From BCD1 sp942492125 (GTDB lineage: Bacteria; Bacteroidota; Bacteroidia; Chitinophagales; Saprospiraceae), in NCBI GenBank assembly GCA_942492125.1, contig CALODM010000017.1, positions 248,001 to 312,000 on the forward strand: a DNA stretch of 64,000 bases, in the 5' to 3' direction. How positions within the stretch are numbered: the stretch's first letter is position 1; each line of letters starts with the position of its first letter. The notes under the pieces are model-generated. The model was not told the origin of the DNA and ran no database searches. It saw only the letters and a list, made by a program, of their open reading frames with translations. This document shows, piece by piece, positions 40,772 to 46,994 of the stretch. Position numbers and translations under genes: made by a program.

Positions 40772-42661
40772 TTAGATTATGATCGGTTCCTGCCCGAGCA
40801 TTTGATTGAATTTTTGAATCAGTTCCATGATGGTGAATGGCAGCCCCTGAATTTTGTTGTATTTCAGGAAATTAAATCCGGGATACCTGGACCTTAAAAC
40901 GGTTGTCAGTTGTCCCATATTCAATTCACAAACAAGGATCTTGTCAAACTTCTTGAATATCTCTTCCGTGTTTTTAGGCATCGGATTGAGGTAGTTGAAG
41001 TGAACATACCCAATCTTATCCCCGGTTTCGTTCATGTAGGTAACGGCTGTATGGAGGCTGCCATAAGTGCCACCCCATCCTACTACAAGTAATTCACCTT
41101 CCTGTGCACCTTCGATTGTCAATTCAGGAATATTGTTTTCCACGCGCTGGATCTTTTCAGCGCGAATTTTGACCATATATTCGTGGTTGTCAGGTACATA
41201 AGAAACGTTCCCTGTCAGTTTATCCTTTTCCAGCCCTCCGATTCGGTGCTCCAATCCCGGAGTACCCGGAATTGCCCATTCTCTGGCGAGGGTTTCTGTA
41301 TCCCTGGCGTAGGCATGCCAGTCTTCAGCGTTTTCAGCTTTGGCGATTCTTGGCGTAATGGGAGCCAGTTCATGCATCTCCTTGATTTTCCAGGGCTCTG
41401 AACCATTAGCGATATAACCGTCCGTCAACAGAATTACCGGAGTCATATGTTCCAGTGCGAGTCTGGCAGCTTCATAGGCATAATCGAAGCAATTGGCAGG
41501 CGTACTGGCTGCAATGACAATAACGGGGCTGTCTCCATTCCTGCCATAGAGGCTTTGCAGTAAGTCGGATTGTTCCGTTTTTGTCGGCAGTCCCGTAGAA
41601 GGTCCGCCGCGTTGTACATCCACGATTACCAGGGGTAATTCTGTAATCAGGGCCAGGCCAACGGCTTCTCCTTTAAGTGCGAGCCCCGGGCCTGAGGTTG
41701 TGGTTATAGCGAGGTCTCCGGCAAACGCAGCTCCGATGGCCGAGCAAACACCTGCAATTTCATCTTCCGCCTGGAAAGTTTTGACTCCAAAGTGTTGCTG
41801 CTTGGACAATTCATGCAGTATGTCAGAGGCTGGTGTGATAGGGTAGGAACCAAGAAATAATTCAAGACCTGCTTTTTCCGCAGCGGCAAGGAATCCCCAC
41901 GCGGTAGCAGCATTACCCATTATGATCCTATATTTTCCGGGCTTCATTTTTGCCGGGAGAATAGTATGTGCTGATGGCAATAGCTCCAGCGTATCAGCAT
42001 AATTGTAACCTGCGCGTAAAGCTCGCTTATTGGCTTCAATTACCTTTGGTTTGTTTTTAAATTTGGCTTCGATGAATTTTTCTGTATGGGTCAGCGGACG
42101 GCTGAACATCCAGAAAACCATGCCCAAAGCAAACATGTTTTTACTTCGGTTCATACTCTTGTTATCCAGCCCAATATCGAGGATACTGGTACGGGTAAGA
42201 GAGGTGATCGGTGCCTGAATGACCTTGAAGTTGGCCAGACTATCATCTTCCAGTGGGTTAGAATCGTAACCTGCTTTGGCAAGGTTTTTACTGGTAAAGC
42301 TATCAGTGTCAATGATGAGTGTTTTACCAGGAGAACAATTGTGTAGATTGGTTTTCAGTGCTGCCGGGTTCATTGCCACGAGGACATCGACATCGTCCCC
42401 CGGAGTACTGATTTCCGTTTGACCGATGTGCACCTGGAATCCGGACACACCATATACACTCCCTTGAGGGGCTCTGATTTCCGCAGGATAGTTTGGGAAA
42501 GTAGCGATGTCATTTCCCAGCATCGCCGAAGTATCAGAAAATTGGGTGCCCGTCAGCTGCATCCCATCTCCGGAATCACCAACAAAAAGAATAACGACAC
42601 GTTCCAGTGTTTTGGGTTCTTCACTATTCTTTGGTGCTGTTTTTATATCGTCAACTGCCAT
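40772..42661 (-). CDS. korA: 2-oxoglutarate:ferredoxin oxidoreductase, alpha subunit (gamma-alpha fusion)
   Basis: A 629-residue fusion of the gamma domain (residues 20-200, starting VILFVGDSGDGMQLTGTQFS) with the alpha domain (from about 240: GSYPITPASDILHELSK, FQAEDEIAGVCSAIGAAFAG, TTTSGPGLALKGE). The GDSGDGM and SYPITPAS motifs are the family signature; VQRGGPSTGLPTKTEQSDL follows. It forms the heterotetramer with KorB. Together they replace or supplement the NAD-linked dehydrogenase complex of the TCA cycle. It begins a minus-strand run whose upstream region is shared with the divergent ferredoxin gene. Confidence 0.94.
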   Translation of the reverse strand: MAVDDIKTAPKNSEEPKTLERVVILFVGDSGDGMQLTGTQFSDTSAMLGNDIATFPNYPAEIRAPQGSVYGVSGFQVHIGQTEISTPGDDVDVLVAMNPAALKTNLHNCSPGKTLIIDTDSFTSKNLAKAGYDSNPLEDDSLANFKVIQAPITSLTRTSILDIGLDNKSMNRSKNMFALGMVFWMFSRPLTHTEKFIEAKFKNKPKVIEANKRALRAGYNYADTLELLPSAHTILPAKMKPGKYRIIMGNAATAWGFLAAAEKAGLELFLGSYPITPASDILHELSKQQHFGVKTFQAEDEIAGVCSAIGAAFAGDLAITTTSGPGLALKGEAVGLALITELPLVIVDVQRGGPSTGLPTKTEQSDLLQSLYGRNGDSPVIVIAASTPANCFDYAYEAARLALEHMTPVILLTDGYIANGSEPWKIKEMHELAPITPRIAKAENAEDWHAYARDTETLAREWAIPGTPGLEHRIGGLEKDKLTGNVSYVPDNHEYMVKIRAEKIQRVENNIPELTIEGAQEGELLVVGWGGTYGSLHTAVTYMNETGDKIGYVHFNYLNPMPKNTEEIFKKFDKILVCELNMGQLTTVLRSRYPGFNFLKYNKIQGLPFTIMELIQKFNQMLGQEPIII

Positions 42662-42690
42662 GACTATTTTTTTTATTTGTTATAAGTGCC

Positions 42691-42759
42691 GCTAATTTAT
42701 ATTTTCTAAAATCAATATACAATAATTGCGATCACACAGAGCTAATTTATATTGGCTCT
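42691..42759. promoter_or_regulatory. Divergent korA / ferredoxin control region with a 13-bp direct repeat
   Basis: GCTAATTTATATT occurs at 42691-42703 and again at 42741-42753, exactly 50 bases apart. The second copy lies within an AGAGC ... GCTCT inverted repeat (42738-42759). Both sit in the 216-base shared upstream region of korA and the ferredoxin gene. Spacing near five helical turns suits a regulator binding both copies. Confidence 0.4.
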
Positions 42760-42877
42760 AAATTACATAAAAAAAGTTGATTTTTTTTTACTATATTTAC
42801 AAACCTTCTTAATGTTGTACTCAGAAACTTCATGGAAGGTTTTTTAACATTATTATTCAATTTAAAATTGATTTAAA

Positions 42878-43228
42878 ATGGCAATTATAATCACTGACGA
42901 ATGCATTAATTGTGATGCCTGTATCTCAGAATGTCCCAATAATGCAATTTACGAACCAGATGAGGCGTGGTCATATGCTGATGGCACCGAATTGACCGGC
43001 ACTATTGAGCTTCCTGGTGGAGGTTCCGCAGATGCTGATGCAAAAAATGATCCTATCTCTGACGAGTTTTACTATATTGTACCTGATAAATGTACAGAAT
43101 GTAAAGGTTTCCACGATGAGCCACAGTGTGCTTCCGTATGTCCGGTTGACTGCTGTGTTGATGATGAAGACCACAGAGAGTCTGAAGAGGCATTGATGGC
43201 TAAGAAAGCCTGGTTGCACGGAGAATAA
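42878..43228 (+). CDS. Alvin-type 2[4Fe-4S] ferredoxin
   Basis: A 116-residue soluble electron carrier. The first cluster motif is CINCDACISECP at residues 9-20. The second is the lengthened CTECKGFHDEPQCASVCP (8 residues between the second and third Cys) followed by VDCC, the mark of low-potential Allochromatium-type ferredoxins. An acidic insertion of about 40 residues sits between the motifs (GGGSADADAKNDP). It is transcribed away from korAB, sharing their control region, and ends in its own terminator. Context makes it the likely electron acceptor of KorAB. Confidence 0.93.
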   Translation: MAIIITDECINCDACISECPNNAIYEPDEAWSYADGTELTGTIELPGGGSADADAKNDPISDEFYYIVPDKCTECKGFHDEPQCASVCPVDCCVDDEDHRESEEALMAKKAWLHGE

Positions 43229-43256
43229 TCCCTCCGGGTTCAAGTTAGTGGTCAAA

Positions 43257-43292
43257 AAAAAACTCCCGGTTCTGTTGGATCGGGAGTTTTTT
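43257..43292 (+). terminator. Rho-independent terminator after the ferredoxin gene
   Basis: A 12-bp perfect stem (43257-43268 with 43281-43292) whose 3' arm ends in a T tract. The A run before it means it could also work in the other direction. Confidence 0.9.
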
Positions 43293-43565
43293 ATTTTGAA
43301 GTTGTTTAAAAAATATCTCGCCTACCTACTCGAAAAGCATTGCGTCCGCTGGACTGCAGCTATTTTTACCTTTGGTGATCGTCACTACCTTCCCCGGAGT
43401 TCCTCCCGTACTTTCCAAGTACGAAACTCAAAATAAACTTTGCCAGCAAACACAAGCCTTCCCGCCTGCCTGTCAATGTCAACGGCAGACAGGCTCGGTT
43501 CCGGCAGACGTTTTAAAACAACTTCACTCTCCTCAACCTCCTTATCTTCAATATTTCCTTTTAAA
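43293..43565. other. Gene-free spacer between the ferredoxin terminator and a regulator
   Basis: Nothing coding is credible. It contains a 7-bp GCCTGTC/GACAGGC hairpin (43468-43494) of the same type as the GCCTGCC hairpin at 4781-4804, and some Pro/Leu-coding-like low-complexity sequence. Confidence 0.5.
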
Positions 43566-44228
43566 TTATTTCCAACCATACCGGTAGGCAACTTTGATCA
43601 CGCCGGCTGAATTACAGACCCCGAGTTTACGCATAATATTCTTGCGGTGCACGCTCACGGTCTGGTCACTGATGAATAAAGTCTCGGCGATTTCTTTGCT
43701 GCTCATGGCGTCGGCGATCAGGTTCACGATCTGTCGCTCTCTTTTGGTCAGGCTGAACTTTTTTTGAAATCCGTCCCCGAATGCAGTTCCCGTTTCCCCG
43801 GCGAGGTCTTTCCTGCTATCGGAATTGGCTTCCGGACGGGAAAAAAAAGATTCCCCGGCCAAAATCATTTTGATGGCATTGGAGACCATGTCCGTATCTG
43901 CTGTCTTGAACAAATAAACATGAACACCCAGCTGTCTTGCCTTTTTGAGCATGCGTTCATCTTCATAAGCGGTGAGTACCAGCAAGCGGGTATGCGGCTT
44001 ATGGCGGCTCATCCACTGCATTACCTCGAAACCATCCTTTCCCGTTAGATTAAGCTCCAGGATGAGCAAATCAACGGAATGTTCCTGAAGGTAAGCAATC
44101 AATTCTTTCCCATCAGCAAACACGCCCATTACCTTTACCTCAACATCCGGCATGTCTTCCAGAAGTTTTTTCAACCCCTCCACATATACCGGCTGTGTAT
44201 CTGCTATAACGGCTTCTATTTTGCACAT
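43566..44228 (-). CDS. LuxR-family response regulator with Glu at the phospho-acceptor position
   Basis: A 220-residue two-domain regulator. Residues 1-125 are a receiver domain with Asp in IADTQ, the conserved Thr in VLTAYED and Lys in LFKTA. In the phospho-site strand, however, the usual Asp is replaced by Glu 58 (VDLLILELNL). Residues 150-215 form the NarL/LuxR helix-turn-helix (LTKRERQIVNLIADAM, SDQTVSVHRKNIMRKLG). It is a single gene with no adjacent histidine kinase. Glu here often mimics a phosphorylated Asp, so it may be active without a kinase, an inference. Confidence 0.9.
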   Translation of the reverse strand: MCKIEAVIADTQPVYVEGLKKLLEDMPDVEVKVMGVFADGKELIAYLQEHSVDLLILELNLTGKDGFEVMQWMSRHKPHTRLLVLTAYEDERMLKKARQLGVHVYLFKTADTDMVSNAIKMILAGESFFSRPEANSDSRKDLAGETGTAFGDGFQKKFSLTKRERQIVNLIADAMSSKEIAETLFISDQTVSVHRKNIMRKLGVCNSAGVIKVAYRYGWK

Positions 44229-44361
44229 AGGTTCCCTAGTTTAAATTTCTTCTTAGATTTGACAAAAATTTCACTTCCGGCAAAACAATACACCGGAAGA
44301 TTTAAGGGTTGGACGATATGGGCAGGAACTCAAATTTAAAGAACATAGCGCAATAAAGCAA

Positions 44362-45237
44362 ATGCAACGTATTCAGAATCTATTGTTTAAAGGGCTTAAG
44401 TTTATTTTCAGGTACCTGCCTTTTCCTGTCTTGTATGTGCTTTCCGATTTTTTATACACCCTATTATATAGGGTAACAAAATATCGTTATGCGGTCATTA
44501 CCGGGAATCTTCGCCGTGCCTTCCCTGAAAAACCGGAAAAGGAAATTACGGGGTACACCCGGAAATTCTACCTGAACTTTGCGGACATCCTCCTGGAAAC
44601 ACTCAAAGGACTTGGCATCACCGAAAGAGCGATCCTCCAAAGATACCAATTCCTCAACCCTGATTTACCGGATCAGGATTTCAACGCCAACCAGAACATC
44701 ATCATTCTGACCAGTCATCACACCAACTGGGAGTGGGCTGTGTTGTCGGTCAACCTGTGGTTAAAACATCAGGTGGTTGGCATTTACAAACCCCTCAAAA
44801 ATAAAACGGTGAACACCTTTTTCAACCAACACCGTCAAAAGTGGGGACTGGAACTGGTCAGTATGGCCAAAACGGCCCGGGCTTTTGCCAAAAAGCGGGA
44901 AACCCCTGCCGCTTTCGTCTTTATCGCCGACCAAACGCCCTCCGATATCAAAAACGCACACTGGGTAAACTTCCTGAACCAGGAAACAGCCTTTCATCAT
45001 GGAATGGACAAGATAGCGCGTAGAACCAACTATCCCGTTTACCTCGCCGACATCAAACGTGCCCGAAGAGGATATTACGAGGTTACTTTTTCTCTTTTGT
45101 GCCGTGAACCGGCGAAATTGCAGGAAAAAGATATTACCATACTTTACGCCAACGCCCTGGAAAAAATCATTCGAAAGGATCCGGCCAACTGGCTTTGGTC
45201 ACACAGAAGATGGAAACGCAAACGGGAGGAGGTTTGA
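44362..45237 (+). CDS. LpxL/HtrB-type lysophospholipid or lipid A acyltransferase
   Basis: A 291-residue membrane-bound acyltransferase that adds a secondary acyl chain to lipid A or a related lipid. The catalytic H119-x4-E124 motif is seen in SHHTNWEW. An N-terminal hydrophobic helix (residues 10-40) anchors it, and the conserved ADQTPSD motif of the LpxL family follows near residue 193. The length matches the family. It is divergent from the regulator at 43566, sharing 133 bases of upstream sequence. A phosphate or LPS link to the next gene is not visible. Confidence 0.9.
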   Translation: MQRIQNLLFKGLKFIFRYLPFPVLYVLSDFLYTLLYRVTKYRYAVITGNLRRAFPEKPEKEITGYTRKFYLNFADILLETLKGLGITERAILQRYQFLNPDLPDQDFNANQNIIILTSHHTNWEWAVLSVNLWLKHQVVGIYKPLKNKTVNTFFNQHRQKWGLELVSMAKTARAFAKKRETPAAFVFIADQTPSDIKNAHWVNFLNQETAFHHGMDKIARRTNYPVYLADIKRARRGYYEVTFSLLCREPAKLQEKDITILYANALEKIIRKDPANWLWSHRRWKRKREEV

Positions 45238-45300
45238 CCCCCCCCGATCCCATAGCGGACATAAAACAAATTTACGAACCAGAAGTGACCAGCAACCAAT

Positions 45301-46833
45301 CTATTCAAAAGTCTTCAGCTCCTTCATATAGGCAATAACAATATCGCGCACGTCATTGGGGATCACCTGGCCTTTTACTTCAAAATTATCGTATTCTTTC
45401 CGCGGCATGTCTCCCAACATTTCAAGATTAGCCTCTTTGCCGGAAGCCAGGAATTGTGGCATAACGATATTATAGACGCCCGAAGGCTTTATTTCCTTGC
45501 CATTGACCTTCCAGTTTCCATTGGGTGATTTTTTGACTTTCCAGGTCTGGAAATAACCGCCTTCGCCTTTGTTGACTTCCAAACCGGTGTCCAGCACTTT
45601 CACCAGGTCAGAACCTTTCATTTCTACTTTTGAAATGGGGCCACCATAAGGATATACCCGCAAGATGTCGTATTCCGTTATGATGCCTTTGAGGTTATCA
45701 TCCAGGCGCATGGAACCGCTGTTCAGGACATAAGCATCAGCACCGGGAACAACTTTTTCAAAAGCCTGGGCCGTCAGTTTTCCAAAATTGGTAGGCTCTC
45801 CCCTGATCTGGTACTCCGTACAAACGAGGGCCGTTTTGGCAACAAGAATTTCCTCATCGGCACTGTAGCCCATTCTTTGAATGATGTCCTCGACACTCCC
45901 CTCCCAGCTTTTGACAACCTTCGCAGTCTGGGGATCATCCCCGATGGTATCATCAATGGTCCGGAGTTCGGACCGGACCTCCGTTTTTCCGGTGGAAGGA
46001 TCGTAGGAGAACCGATGAATATAAACTGTTTTGGCATTGGCATCCGCTTTGGTGACAAGCGTTTTGCCCACCTGGTGTCTCATGTTGACATGGTCATGTC
46101 CGCCGAAAAAAACAAGATAATCCTGGTGCTTTTTCGCCATTTCAATATCATCATCAATATTCAAATGAGTAATGGCGAGCATCACGTCTGTTTTGGACTT
46201 CATTGTTTCAGCTACAGCTCCTAATTGCTCATCAAAAGAAGTATAATGAACATAAGGCTGTTTGTTAAAAGGCAGTACAACTCCGGTGAAACCAACTTTG
46301 ACTTCCTTTCCGGAGGCATTTTTGAACGTTTCTACAACATAGGGGTCGACAGGGTTACCCCGATGTGTAAAAGGTTTTGTGGAACCATCTTCAAATTTCC
46401 TGAAAGCATTGCTGCAAATATATTTGAAGTCACTCTGGTCTATTCTTTTTTGGAGTAGTTCCCCCGTTTTTAAATCAAATTCGTGGTTGCCGAAAGTTAC
46501 ATAATCCAGGCCCAGCGCATTGAGGGTCTCAACCATCTGTCGCCCGGCAATTTTTTCTCCATTTTTGTCTTTCAGCATGCCCATCAGGGAAGGACTGAGG
46601 AAATCTCCGGACAACAGGGAAATCGTATTGGGGTTTTCGGCTTCCAGCTCTTTTATGATCGTTGCTACCCGGGCAAGTCCGCCTGCCTTGCCGCCTTCCA
46701 ATGGCGAAATTTCATAAACATCATTCATCTGCAAAACAGTAAAATTTACCGTATCCCGGGTTGCCCGGGGAAGGTTGCAACTCCAATGAAAGACAAGTGC
46801 CAGTAACAATAGGATAAACCATCGGTTTTTCAT
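45301..46833 (-). CDS. 5'-nucleotidase / UshA-like metallophosphatase lipoprotein
   Basis: About 510 residues from ATG 46833; an upstream TTG adds 13 residues and gives a poor signal. The lipobox VFHWSC (near residue 18) predicts a lipoprotein. Residues 30-290 are the calcineurin-like metallophosphatase domain: LQMNDVYEISP (the usual NDxHG has Tyr-Glu here), SLLSGDFLSPS, FGNHEFD with the metal-binding Asn and His, and FGGHDHV. Residues 330-510 are the 5'-nucleotidase C-terminal domain (AYVLNSGSMRLDD, YPYGGPISKVEM). It should release phosphate from extracellular nucleotides. The non-standard first motif may alter metal binding. Confidence 0.9.
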   Translation of the reverse strand: MKNRWFILLLLALVFHWSCNLPRATRDTVNFTVLQMNDVYEISPLEGGKAGGLARVATIIKELEAENPNTISLLSGDFLSPSLMGMLKDKNGEKIAGRQMVETLNALGLDYVTFGNHEFDLKTGELLQKRIDQSDFKYICSNAFRKFEDGSTKPFTHRGNPVDPYVVETFKNASGKEVKVGFTGVVLPFNKQPYVHYTSFDEQLGAVAETMKSKTDVMLAITHLNIDDDIEMAKKHQDYLVFFGGHDHVNMRHQVGKTLVTKADANAKTVYIHRFSYDPSTGKTEVRSELRTIDDTIGDDPQTAKVVKSWEGSVEDIIQRMGYSADEEILVAKTALVCTEYQIRGEPTNFGKLTAQAFEKVVPGADAYVLNSGSMRLDDNLKGIITEYDILRVYPYGGPISKVEMKGSDLVKVLDTGLEVNKGEGGYFQTWKVKKSPNGNWKVNGKEIKPSGVYNIVMPQFLASGKEANLEMLGDMPRKEYDNFEVKGQVIPNDVRDIVIAYMKELKTFE

Positions 46834-46910
46834 AAGCTGAATTTTTAAAATTAAAACAGGAAGATTCAACACGAAAGTTAATAAATACCTTCATTAATCG
46901 AAGCATAAAA

Positions 46911-46953
46911 TAAAAAAAACTGCCCGGAGAGCACCATGGTACTCCGGGCAGTT
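46911..46953 (-). terminator. Rho-independent terminator after porW
   Basis: A 12-bp perfect stem (46918-46929 with 46942-46953) followed on the minus strand by eight T. It ends the porW transcript and has an ACCATGGT palindrome in the loop. Confidence 0.9.
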
Positions 46954-46994
46954 CCCTCCGTTTTTTTAAACAGATAACGGATCGAAATTATTAA

